From assembly GCF_000308295.2 (NCBI RefSeq), contig NZ_HG326652.1:2266818-2330817 (forward strand): DNA of 64,000 bases, in the 5' to 3' direction. The notes beneath the pieces are model-generated. The model worked only from the letters and a program-made list of their open reading frames with translations, had not been told where the DNA came from and did not search any database. The stretch is from Afipia birgiae 34632. Its GTDB lineage: Bacteria; Pseudomonadota; Alphaproteobacteria; Rhizobiales; Xanthobacteraceae. Below are positions 1 to 6,550 of the stretch, one piece after another. The first letter of the stretch is position 1, and every line of letters starts with the position of its first letter. Position numbers and translations under genes: made by a program.

Positions 1-629
1 CTCGCCTTCGATATCTTTTGTGCGAGATCCCCATGCCGGGTGATCAGCATTCCGCCGTCGCCCGTCGTAATATGTTTGACGGGATAGAACGAAAATGTTC
101 CCGCATCACCGAACAGCCCGGCGTGGATTCCGTCCCACCGCGTCCCAAGCGCTAACGCACAGTCCTCGACAACCTTCAGGCCGTGCTTCGCCGCAATCTT
201 CATAATCGCTGGCATGTCGCATGGCATGCCCACAAAGTGCACCAACCCGATTGCACGTGTCCGGGGAGTTATCGCCGCCTCGATTGCCTCAGGCGTCATA
301 TTGCCAGTGGCTCGGTCGCAATCCACGAACACCGGCCGCGCCCCGACAACTTCGACGGCATGGACAGTCGCCACATGAGTCTGGGCTGGAACGATCACCT
401 CGTCGCCCACCCCGATACCAAGTTGCCAATAGGCGAGATGCAGCGCTGCAGTGCCGTTACTTAGGGTGAGCGCATGCCCTCCTCCGACGGCAGCGGCGAA
501 TTCCTTCTCGAATTCGTGAGCCTGAGGGCCATGCGTGAGAACGTCGCCTGCCAGAACGCCGAGGACGGCATTGCGTTCCGCATCCGTGATCCAGGGTTTT
601 CCGAATGCGATTTTACGTTGCTGGGTCAT
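1..629 (-). CDS. DegT/DnrJ/EryC1/StrS-family aminotransferase (3' end outside window)
   Basis: PLP-dependent sugar aminotransferase, expected to aminate a keto-sugar nucleotide for a surface glycan. About 209 N-terminal residues are visible; the gene runs off the window. Reading from the ATG at 629, it has the family's N-terminal 'FGKPWITDAE' type segment, a 'LSNGTAALHLA' cofactor-phosphate loop near residue 60, and 'SFYPVKHITTGDGGML', whose Lys (about residue 185) should form the Schiff base. The start overlaps the stop of the upstream oxidoreductase gene by ATGA, so the two are probably translationally coupled. The family assignment is firm; the sugar substrate is unknown. Together with the neighbouring oxidoreductase and nucleotidyltransferase, it suggests synthesis of an amino- or nonulosonic-type sugar. 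Confidence 0.9.
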   Translation of the reverse strand, partial: MTQQRKIAFGKPWITDAERNAVLGVLAGDVLTHGPQAHEFEKEFAAAVGGGHALTLSNGTAALHLAYWQLGIGVGDEVIVPAQTHVATVHAVEVVGARPVFVDCDRATGNMTPEAIEAAITPRTRAIGLVHFVGMPCDMPAIMKIAAKHGLKVVEDCALALGTRWDGIHAGLFGDAGTFSFYPVKHITTGDGGMLITRHGDLAQKISKA

Positions 630-1657
630 TGATAACTGATCTGCACTGATGAAGAGATGGAAACCGACTCGTCACAAGCGACCGCAATCGCAATCGAGTC
701 GAGCGTAGCGTCGAGATTCCGCGTCTGCCGTTTTGCGTTCGACACGATCCCTTCCACGAAAGACGGGATCAGCACGCCCTTATGAGACGGCCTTGCCGCA
801 AGATCGACCGGCGACGGCAGAGACACAGATTCACCCGGACGAATGGGATCGCGGGATGTCATGATGCGCGCGCCGGCATCGTCCAGAATGAACGTCTTGC
901 GGGTGCCGAAAATCCGCACCACGTGCTGATGCCGATGGACGCAGCCAAAATTGGCCGTGATCCTCGCCGCCAGCCCTGAAGCGAATGTCATCGTCGCGGC
1001 GGTGAAGTCATTGTATTGGAACGCCGTACCTCGGGCACAAATCCCGTTGCCGACGGCATGAACCGAAACCGGGCGCTGGCCCGTCAGCCAGAGCATCAAA
1101 TCGATCATGTGGATGCCGCCGCCGAGCATGACCGAATACTGCTCCGTCTCGCCGCGCCATCCATCGGTGATCTTGTGCAGGCGGCCATAGAGATAGTCGC
1201 CATCGAACGCGTATATTTCGCCGAACGAGCCGGACTCGATTTCCGCCTTGAGCCAGCGATAGAGGTCCGCGCCGCGAAGCAACAGATTGCTGGCAAGATG
1301 CAGATCGTCATGTGCGGCAAGGGTCTTTCGAATATCGGCCAGTTCCGACGCATTACGGCACAGCGGCTTCTCGACAAAAACGTGCTTTTTCGCCAGAAGC
1401 GCACTCTTGACCTGGGTGAAATGCATATCGTCGAACGAGGCAATCGATACGACATCGATGTCGTTACGTTCCAGCACATCCTCGTAGCGATCGAGCGCAT
1501 CACAATCGGAAAACTCCGACGCCAGAGCCTCTGCGCGATGGCGGTCAAGATCGACAAGCGCGCGAACCCGGCATGAAGGAAGCGTGGCATACATCCGGGC
1601 ATGCTGCTCGCCGATCCCGAGCCCAATCACCGCAACGCCGAGTTCTCCCTGCATCAC
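626..1657 (-). CDS. Gfo/Idh/MocA-family NAD(P)-dependent oxidoreductase
   Basis: Dehydrogenase expected to oxidise or reduce a sugar or sugar-nucleotide ring carbon. About 343 residues, normal for the family. The N-terminal Rossmann motif 'VIGLGIGEQHARMY' and the family signature 'EKPLCRN' (around residue 97; its Lys is catalytic) are present, followed by the usual alpha/beta C-terminal domain. The start may be the GTG at 1657 or the ATG at 1654, which shares a base with the preceding stop (TGATG). Its own stop overlaps the DegT start. It sits between an SpsF-like transferase and a DegT aminotransferase, a common set in pathways for unusual capsule or O-antigen sugars. The exact substrate cannot be read from sequence. 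Confidence 0.9.
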   Translation of the reverse strand: MMQGELGVAVIGLGIGEQHARMYATLPSCRVRALVDLDRHRAEALASEFSDCDALDRYEDVLERNDIDVVSIASFDDMHFTQVKSALLAKKHVFVEKPLCRNASELADIRKTLAAHDDLHLASNLLLRGADLYRWLKAEIESGSFGEIYAFDGDYLYGRLHKITDGWRGETEQYSVMLGGGIHMIDLMLWLTGQRPVSVHAVGNGICARGTAFQYNDFTAATMTFASGLAARITANFGCVHRHQHVVRIFGTRKTFILDDAGARIMTSRDPIRPGESVSLPSPVDLAARPSHKGVLIPSFVEGIVSNAKRQTRNLDATLDSIAIAVACDESVSISSSVQISYQ

Positions 1658-2313
1658 GCTTCGATGTCCGCCAGCGCGGCCAGCGATGCCGACGGGTCCG
1701 TGGCAAGGGTCTCCAGCGCTCTGAGATCATCGAGACTATCGACAACCATCCGGGTGCTGGCCAGATGCGGCTCGCGGCAGACGATGCTGCGCAGCCGCCA
1801 GTTTCCCTGTCCGTCGTAGAAAACTTTTGTCACGTGCTCCTGCTGCGCCGCCGTCAGCGCATCGGCCTGCAAGGCGGCGAACACGTCGCTCCGTATGCAC
1901 TCAACGCTTTGGCCGGGCGGAAAAGTCCGCTTCGCGACGTTGGAAACAACATCGTGTCCGGGGCCCCTGAAGCCGAGCATAGTCTTCACCAAAGCACCGC
2001 TCATCAAAGGACTGTCGCCGGACAGCCGCACGAACCACTCGCATGGATATGCGGCCAGACATGCCTGAAAGCGCGCAGCGACGTTCTGAAGTTCGCCCCG
2101 AAAAACAGGCACCTCGCATCGGCGCTCGGCAAAATCGGCGAGCGGATCGTCGGTCGCATGATCGCTCGTGAGCAGCACGGTTCGCGACAGCAAATCCGGG
2201 CCCAGGCGGTCCAGCAGGCTTGCGATTAGCGGACGCCCGCGAAACGGCGCCAGCATCTTGCCCGGAAACCGCTCCGAACTCATCCGCGCCTGGACAAACA
2301 CCCGAAACGTCAT
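1654..2313 (-). CDS. SpsF-like cytidylyltransferase/nucleotidyltransferase-family protein
   Basis: About 219 residues. The N-terminal 'VFVQARMSSERFPGKML' is the nucleotide-binding signature of the CMP-sugar (acylneuraminate cytidylyltransferase) and SpsF group; 'RPLIASLLDRL' and 'WFVRLSGDSPLM' (around residue 105) follow as in that family. It probably activates a sugar with CTP, or acts in that step of an acidic or modified sugar pathway. First structural gene after a 190-bp gap that follows the NusG-like gene, and overlapping the next gene. The gap carries an ops-like motif. The length fits a stand-alone transferase. The activated sugar is not identifiable. Confidence 0.8.
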   Translation of the reverse strand: MTFRVFVQARMSSERFPGKMLAPFRGRPLIASLLDRLGPDLLSRTVLLTSDHATDDPLADFAERRCEVPVFRGELQNVAARFQACLAAYPCEWFVRLSGDSPLMSGALVKTMLGFRGPGHDVVSNVAKRTFPPGQSVECIRSDVFAALQADALTAAQQEHVTKVFYDGQGNWRLRSIVCREPHLASTRMVVDSLDDLRALETLATDPSASLAALADIEA

Positions 2314-2392
2314 CGACCCTTAATTTGCATTTTGCTTTATGACTACGACCCGGCCGCGACGAGATCCGCGACAATTGTTACCCGAAAATTCC

Positions 2393-2403
2393 CACGCTAC
2401 CGC
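2393..2403 (-). promoter_or_regulatory. ops/JUMPstart-like element (GCGGTAGCGTG)
   Basis: On the minus strand this reads GCGGTAGCGTG, matching the core of the ops/JUMPstart sequence (GGCGGTAGCGT) that recruits RfaH to paused RNA polymerase in enterobacterial polysaccharide operons. It lies in the leader between the NusG-paralogue gene and the SpsF-like gene, about 80 nt before the latter's start, on the transcribed strand sense. A small GTGAC/GTCAC stem lies just upstream. Position and orientation are right for a site used by the NusG paralogue encoded immediately before it. Use here is inferred. Confidence 0.45.
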
Positions 2404-2504
2404 AGTCCGGGTGACTCGATGTCACTCAGACGTCCGCGCAATGCGGCCTTCTTAGCTTCACGGCAACCTGTTCCGTGAGGCAGATTTGGATTGCCCGGAA
2501 CCGC

Positions 2505-3020
2505 TTACGCGGCGGCAACCATGTCCACGTCGAGACTAACGCGGACCTTCTGGCCCAGCAGGTCGAGCAGAATCGAAACGCGATCGCGGTCGCATATGCC
2601 ATCGAACAACGCGATGTTGTCGATGAACGCACCCGCCATCACCCGCACCTTGTCGCCGCGCGAGAACACAGGGCCTCGCTCCATCTGGACGAAACCCTTG
2701 TCGTCCTCGCGGCGCCGCAGCGATGAGATGACACCGTCAGGCACGCCAGCCGGCGTGTCGCCGTTGCTGACCAGACGCGATACGCCGAAGGTCGACTGGA
2801 TCGAACGCCAGCGCTGCGTGGCCATATCGATGGCAACGAACATGTAGCGGGGAAACAGCGGCTTTGCCGTGAAATCGATTTTCCGGGCGTGCCGGCGGCG
2901 CTTGAGATAGCGCGGCAGATAGACTTCAAAGCCCTGGCGAACCAAGTTCTGCGCGGCCTTGGCTTCGCAATTGACCTGGGTCTGGACAACGAACCACTGT
3001 TGCAACGGGCGCTCGCTCAT
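2505..3020 (-). CDS. Specialised NusG paralogue (RfaH-like transcription antiterminator)
   Basis: 171 residues. The NGN domain begins 'WFVVQTQVNCEAKAAQNLVRQGFEVYLP', followed by 'KPLFPRYMFVAID' and 'GVSRLVSNGDTPAGVPDGVI', all typical of NusG/RfaH proteins. A C-terminal KOW-like segment ('FSRGDKVRVMAGAFIDNIALFDGI') follows. It is more RfaH-like than housekeeping NusG because it lies inside a polysaccharide operon rather than beside secE/rplK and lacks neighbouring ribosomal genes. It should bind elongating RNA polymerase and help it through the long downstream operon. The start overlaps the stop of the winged-helix gene by ATGA, so the two are probably made together. An ops-like element lies about 100 bp downstream. 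Confidence 0.85.
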   Translation of the reverse strand: MSERPLQQWFVVQTQVNCEAKAAQNLVRQGFEVYLPRYLKRRRHARKIDFTAKPLFPRYMFVAIDMATQRWRSIQSTFGVSRLVSNGDTPAGVPDGVISSLRRREDDKGFVQMERGPVFSRGDKVRVMAGAFIDNIALFDGICDRDRVSILLDLLGQKVRVSLDVDMVAAA

Positions 3021-3658
3021 GACGCTGACTCCAGGCCGGGAACGCGCAGACCGAGCAGCGCGGGAGCGAGCACACGTTCCCGGCCGAAGACGGCAAGCAT
3101 GCCGTCGAAAGTTTCGCGCGCGCGCCTGACGTCGGTCACGACCACCGCGTCGAACGCCTCACCCACCTGCTCAAAGGATGTTACGACCGGAAGCCCGGCG
3201 AAGCTGCACACATCGGATCGCTTGTCGACCAGAGCGACAATGGTCACTCCGCTTTCCACGGCGCAAAGGATAGCTACCTCTGCGAGGTCGGACTGGCCCG
3301 CCAGCACCAGCTTGCGGAAGCCGCGCGATTTGGCGCTCTCGAACACCTGCGCGCAGTCGGCTTTGGCGCGACGGAAAAATGAAAACGAGCTCGAGAGATA
3401 ATCGACCGTCAGGCGCGACTTCTCGGCGAAACCCTGAGGGGTCAGGTAGTAGGCGTAACGGCGCGCAGGCGCCTGACCGACCTTGACGAGGCCCTTTTTT
3501 ACGCAGCGTTTGAGGTAGGCGTTCACGAGGCCAAGGGCGATGCCGAGTTCGGAAGCGATGTGACGCTGCGAGCGCGAGCCATCGGCTTCGACCGAATTGA
3601 GAAGGTCGAGAACGATCCGGTCGTTCTCCGCGTCCTCTGTCTGAACCCCGCGCGCCAT
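3017..3658 (-). CDS. Winged-helix regulator with C-terminal Rossmann (PglD_N-like) domain
   Basis: 213 residues and the first gene of the polysaccharide operon. Residues about 12-85 form a winged helix-turn-helix ('SQRHIASELGIALGLVNAYLKRCVKKGLV', then a wing and 'YYLTPQGFAEKSRL'). Residues about 110-205 ('FRKLVLAGQSDLAEVAILCAVESGVTIVALVDKR' ... 'GLPVVTSFEQV' ... 'FDAVVVTD') read like the Rossmann-type N-terminal domain of PglD sugar acyltransferases. This suggests a DNA-binding protein that senses a ligand, perhaps a nucleotide sugar; that role is inference. ATG at 3658 is preceded by an AAGGG-type ribosome site. Two inverted repeats upstream are plausible autoregulatory operators. The gene overlaps the NusG paralogue by 4 bp. 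Confidence 0.7.
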   Translation of the reverse strand: MARGVQTEDAENDRIVLDLLNSVEADGSRSQRHIASELGIALGLVNAYLKRCVKKGLVKVGQAPARRYAYYLTPQGFAEKSRLTVDYLSSSFSFFRRAKADCAQVFESAKSRGFRKLVLAGQSDLAEVAILCAVESGVTIVALVDKRSDVCSFAGLPVVTSFEQVGEAFDAVVVTDVRRARETFDGMLAVFGRERVLAPALLGLRVPGLESAS

Positions 3659-3690
3659 CGGCAGCCCTTTCCAAGCGGGATGGCTACCGC

Positions 3691-3733
3691 GTTCACGGGG
3701 TGAACGTCAAGGCTATTGTTCATGCGATGAACA
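3691..3733. promoter_or_regulatory. Two adjacent inverted repeats GTTCAY-N3-RTGAAC (putative operators)
   Basis: GTTCACGGGGTGAAC (3691-3705) and GTTCATGCGATGAAC (3719-3733, extendable to TGTTCAT/ATGAACA from 3717) are two copies of one 15-bp dyad, with centres 27 bp apart. They lie 33-75 bp upstream of the winged-helix gene start, where a promoter is expected. The paired arrangement suggests a dimeric regulator bound twice; the nearby winged-helix protein is the obvious candidate. No binding data are available. Confidence 0.5.
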
Positions 3734-3805
3734 GCAAAAGCACATGATATCACTTAAATAACTCCACATATCCGAGCAGGTGCTAACCACTTCGCGTTCG
3801 AATTC

Positions 3806-3965
3806 AAGTCATTGCTCGGGGCGGAAAACGGGTCGAACTAACGATTGAAGCTGACCCGATTTAGCAGACCGCACTGATCGCAGCAGAGAAGGTTTTTTGG
3901 CGGGCCGTCAAAAGCGGAGAGCCGCCAGCACTTCGCCAAAGCCGCGCATCGGGATCGGCACTCTT
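3806..3965 (+). pseudogene. Decayed fragment of a YqaJ-family exonuclease gene
   Basis: Read in one frame, this stretch gives [14 protein letters not shown], a stop (TAG), then QTALIAAEKVFWRAVKSGEPPA. It aligns with the intact YqaJ gene in this window (around 7005-7125: [36 protein letters not shown]). The internal TAG replaces the Tyr codon TAC. No start or N-terminal nuclease half is recognisable upstream, so it is a truncated relic. The downstream sequence to about 4050 stays open but has no clear homologue. It shows that a related mobile segment once lay at the same island edge. Confidence 0.8.
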
Positions 3966-4197
3966 GGAGTTTGCGAACAAATGCGCAAAAGGAGACAAAA
4001 AACAACAGAACAGTTATGGAAAACAGACCACGGAGGCCATTAGCGAAATGAAATCGCTCCGCATCGCGCGGTACGGACGCCGGCGAAATCAGTTGCGAGG
4101 TGCTGCCGGCTGAAATCTCCGACTAGCCGCCCGATCTCGGGCGCGACGTCGATACCACTTCTCAAATTTCGGGTTCATGGAGAGCAGGACCGGGACG

Positions 4198-4205
4198 TCC
4201 TCGTT
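4198..4205. repeat. Target-site duplication, left copy (TCCTCGTT)
   Basis: TCCTCGTT abuts the left terminal inverted repeat of the IS and is repeated exactly at its right end. An 8-bp duplication is the size expected for IS256-family insertion. Confidence 0.9.
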
Positions 4206-5634
4206 GGTGCCGTCCGGAATGCGGTTGGAATTCAGTGGCGCGTTCTCCGGTAACATGAAGGTATCGTTTCAGGCGGCAAGGTCAATCGGCTGATCAATGG
4301 GTTTTGTGGAAAGCGTCTGCCACCCATCCACCTTGCGCATGTTGATCTGTCCTGAAGCGAGCAGCGCCCAGAACAACATCGCGGCGGTGTCGGCGGATGG
4401 CAGAACGGTTTGAGTCTTGATCCGTCGCTTGAATTCTTCGTGCAGACGCTCGATTGCATTCGTGGTGCGTACACTGCGCCATTGGCTCGGCGGCAAGCGA
4501 GTGAAGGTGAACAAGCGTTCCCCTGCCTCTTCCAGGCTGTCGGCGACAGCGCGGTGCTTGAGCCTCCATTTGCGAATGAAGGCCTTGCGGCGGACCTCTA
4601 TCTCCTCAGGTGTCGTCGCGTAGATCATGTCGTTGTAATCCGCGGTGATCTCGTCATGCAGGCGCTCGGGTGCATGCGCGAAAAGGTTCCTGTGCTTGTG
4701 GACCGTGCAGCGCTGGACCGGCACTCCGTCCCAGACCGAGGCAATGGCCTTGTCGAGCCCCGGCGCGCCATCGACGATGAGGAACTCGGGCCGCCGTAGC
4801 CCGCGCCTAATTAGATCGTCGAGGACAGTGCGCCACGCCTCGGCGCTCTCTCCGCCCATGCTCTTGATCGCGAGCAGCACCTTCTGGCCGTCGGCGCGCA
4901 CGCCCAGGACAACGAGGAGCGAGATCGAGGTCGCCTTGCGGTCGAGCCGCACGCGAACGACGGTGCCGTCGAGGATCAGGCGCACGATCGGATCCTCGGC
5001 CAGTGAGCGGGTGTTCCAGGCATCCCAGTCGCTCTTCACCTTGCGCCACGTCCGGCTCACCGTGTCCTTGCCGACTGTCCCGCCGAACAACGCCGCCAGC
5101 GCGCGACGCACCCGCCGGGTATTGGTGCCGGCGAGATAGGTGCTCGCGATCAGCGCATCGGCGGCAAGCGTGCGCCGCTGATAGGCCCGCAGCGCCTGGC
5201 TCTTCCATTCCGTCGTCTTGCCTTCCGAAGTGGTCAGCCGGGCCCGCGGCACCGCGATCTCGATCGGCCCGAACGTGCCCGTCAGCGAGCGCGTCCGGCT
5301 GCCATGACGGTGGCCCGTGACGCAGGCTCCTGCTTCGTTGCCGGCCATCTTGCTTCGTTCGTAACGCGGCCGGGCCAGCGCGGTATCGAGCTCGCCGCGG
5401 ATCAGCTCTTCGATGAATTGACGCGCCCGAGCCCGTACCTCGGTCTCGATCGGGTCGAACCAGTTATCGAAAAGATCAACAGCCATCTCAGTCGCAGGCT
5501 GCATGGAATCAGGCTTCGTGGTAAGCTTGGTCATGGCGTAGTCTCCAGTCCGACGCTTCAACGCCGGATGATTCGAGGTTGATCACCCCGGAGACTACGC
5601 CACCCTCAATTCCTACCAACTCCGCGACGGCACC
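4206..5634. mobile_element. IS256-family insertion sequence, complete (1,429 bp)
   Basis: The ends are imperfect inverted repeats. The left end starts GGTGCCGTCCGGAAT (4206 onward) and the right end, read inward, starts GGTGCCGTCGCGGAGTT (from 5634); similarity continues for about 50 bp to a CTCCGG core. One transposase gene fills the inside. Identical TCCTCGTT octamers flank it, so it inserted by transposition at this site and has not rearranged since. It interrupts a small minus-strand ORF. The intact transposase and perfect duplication suggest a fairly recent event. Confidence 0.93.
4269..5534 (-). CDS. IS256-family (mutator-type) transposase
   Basis: DDE transposase that mobilises the surrounding IS. 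About 421 residues from the ATG at 5534, which has GGAG eight bases upstream; an in-frame TTG extends it nine codons further. Typical features are 'TGHRHGSRTRSLTGTFGPIEIAVPRAR' near the N-terminus, 'LILDGTVVRVRL' (first catalytic Asp), 'EFLIVDGAPGLDKAI' (second Asp), 'VQRCTVHKHRN' and 'TTNAIERLHEEFKRR' (catalytic Glu region with the family's arginines). Length and motifs are complete with no frameshift, so the enzyme may be active. The 3' end lies close to the left inverted repeat. Confidence 0.96.
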   Translation of the reverse strand: MTKLTTKPDSMQPATEMAVDLFDNWFDPIETEVRARARQFIEELIRGELDTALARPRYERSKMAGNEAGACVTGHRHGSRTRSLTGTFGPIEIAVPRARLTTSEGKTTEWKSQALRAYQRRTLAADALIASTYLAGTNTRRVRRALAALFGGTVGKDTVSRTWRKVKSDWDAWNTRSLAEDPIVRLILDGTVVRVRLDRKATSISLLVVLGVRADGQKVLLAIKSMGGESAEAWRTVLDDLIRRGLRRPEFLIVDGAPGLDKAIASVWDGVPVQRCTVHKHRNLFAHAPERLHDEITADYNDMIYATTPEEIEVRRKAFIRKWRLKHRAVADSLEEAGERLFTFTRLPPSQWRSVRTTNAIERLHEEFKRRIKTQTVLPSADTAAMLFWALLASGQINMRKVDGWQTLSTKPIDQPIDLAA

Positions 5635-5642
5635 TCCTCGTT
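5635..5642. repeat. Target-site duplication, right copy (TCCTCGTT)
   Basis: Exact repeat of the octamer at 4198-4205, directly adjoining the right inverted repeat of the IS256-family element. Confidence 0.9.
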
Positions 5643-5774
5643 TGAAACTTGCCCGCTTAAAATACAGGCTTCGTATAGCTCGAACTGATCTTCTAAAATT
5701 TGATTATCATTCACGGACTGAGTGCTCGCCACGATCTGAGCGATGGAATTTTACGCTACGGAGCGGGAGCGCAA

Positions 5775-6062
5775 CTAGGATACTCTGATCGCATTTATCG
5801 CATCATAAATGGCTTGTTCGTGCAGCGCGTAAAGTTTTCCTGCTTCAAGATAATCGGCTTCTGCGACCGCAGCAGGAACTGACTGTGGCCGCCGCGGCGG
5901 TAGCGCCCGGCTGATCGTGGCTAGAGCTTTCAAAAGTTCCCGCCACTGCGCATCTTTGTCAATCACGTAAAGTTCCCACCCCGCTTGAGACTGTTTTTTG
6001 AGCTGTGCGCGGCACATCCAACGCGAAAGCCATCTTCTGTCAATCGAAACGTTCACACCCAT
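5775..6062 (-). CDS. Hypothetical protein of the accessory island
   Basis: About 95 residues from the ATG at 6062 (MGVNVSIDRRW...); an earlier in-frame ATG at 6122 would add 20 less convincing residues. The sequence has a basic N-terminus ('RRWLSRWMCRAQLKKQ'), 'AGWELYVIDKDAQWRELLKALATIS' and an acidic-helical C-terminus ('EADYLEAGKLYALHEQAIYDAINAIRVS'). I do not recognise the family. No signal peptide or membrane segment is seen. It lies upstream of the IS-split ORF on the same strand, so the two may once have been co-transcribed. Low similarity to core-gene style and the island setting point to a mobile-element gene. Confidence 0.45.
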   Translation of the reverse strand: MGVNVSIDRRWLSRWMCRAQLKKQSQAGWELYVIDKDAQWRELLKALATISRALPPRRPQSVPAAVAEADYLEAGKLYALHEQAIYDAINAIRVS

Positions 6063-6139
6063 GATCGCCCCGCCCTCGGAAAACCCCGCTGACGCCCACA
6101 GGCCCATCATCCGGTTCATCACCCACTAGGAGCAACACA

Positions 6140-6259
6140 ATGAAAGACAATAAGCACGGCTGTAGCGCCGACAGCCTGTTATCCGACAAGCTCATGCTGC
6201 CGTCTTACTTTCGTAAGCGCACACCAGGTCCTGCAATATCATTTCGCGCGACAAACTGA
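6140..6259 (+). CDS. Possible 39-residue small ORF
   Basis: ATG at 6140 has a good AGGAG ribosome site seven bases upstream. The product starts MKDNKHGCSADSLLSDKLML and ends ISFRATN. It overlaps the 3' end of the convergent XRE regulator gene, so only one of the two may matter in this stretch. It may also be the 5' remnant of a longer island gene truncated by rearrangement. No family recognised. Confidence 0.3.
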   Translation: MKDNKHGCSADSLLSDKLMLPSYFRKRTPGPAISFRATN

Positions 6260-6456
6260 ACACCGGCGCCTTCTAGCGCCTTTTGAATCTCATGAACGGC
6301 GTCCCGAGACACATCACGCCGGGACTTTTCAAAATCCACGATCGTCGACAGCCCAAGCCCCGCCACTTCGGCAAGGGCCGGCTGCGTGATGTCCAGCAAA
6401 GCCCGCGCTGCACGGCACTGGCCCGCGGTTATCGAATAGATAATTCGTGTTGACAT
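6205..6456 (-). CDS. XRE-family helix-turn-helix regulator
   Basis: About 83 residues from the ATG at 6456 (MSTRIIYSITAGQCRAARAL...); another ATG at 6480 is possible but would overlap the palindrome there. The helix-turn-helix is 'QCRAARALLDITQPALAEVAGLGLSTIVDFEKSRRDVS', and the tail 'IQKALEGAGVQFV' is typical of short rhizobial XRE proteins. It is divergent from the YqaJ-ERF genes with a perfect CAACAT/ATGTTG dyad between, so it is a likely repressor of that module and of itself. Expected to act as a dimer on DNA. No catalytic or sensor domain is visible. Confidence 0.8.
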   Translation of the reverse strand: MSTRIIYSITAGQCRAARALLDITQPALAEVAGLGLSTIVDFEKSRRDVSRDAVHEIQKALEGAGVQFVARNDIAGPGVRLRK

Positions 6457-6474
6457 TATATTGATCGTATGGTT

Positions 6475-6489
6475 CAACATAAAATGTTG
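6475..6489. promoter_or_regulatory. CAACAT-AAA-ATGTTG dyad, putative XRE operator
   Basis: Perfect 6-bp inverted repeat with a 3-bp spacer in the AT-rich divergent region between the XRE regulator (start 6456) and yqaJ (start 6551). Size and placement fit an operator for the adjacent small regulator. Not tested. Confidence 0.45.
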
Positions 6490-6550
6490 ATGTGACGAAC
6501 GTTCGCAGTCAAACCCATAGCTACCTCAAAACCGTATTAGAGGCCAACCA

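Larger units (their letters stand above)
4089..5732 (-). pseudogene. Small ORF split by the IS256-family element
   Basis: Removing the IS and one copy of its target duplication joins 5732-5643, the 8-bp duplication and 4197-4089 into a 207-nt open frame (68 codons, GTG start candidate at 5732 or 5714). The reconstructed product includes 'ILEDQFELYEACILSGQVS', then 'NEDVPVLLSMNPKFEKWYRR', and ends 'RRFQPAAPRN'. The frame crosses the junction without a shift, which supports a real gene before insertion. The sequence looks like a small phage- or plasmid-type protein; function unknown. It lies downstream of, and on the same strand as, the small gene at 5775-6062. Confidence 0.55.

Noticed and set aside
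5896-5905. Second ops-like string GGCGGTAGCG on the plus strand
   Set aside because: It lies inside the coding sequence of a small minus-strand gene, lacks the following TG, and no polysaccharide gene follows on that strand; chance is likely.
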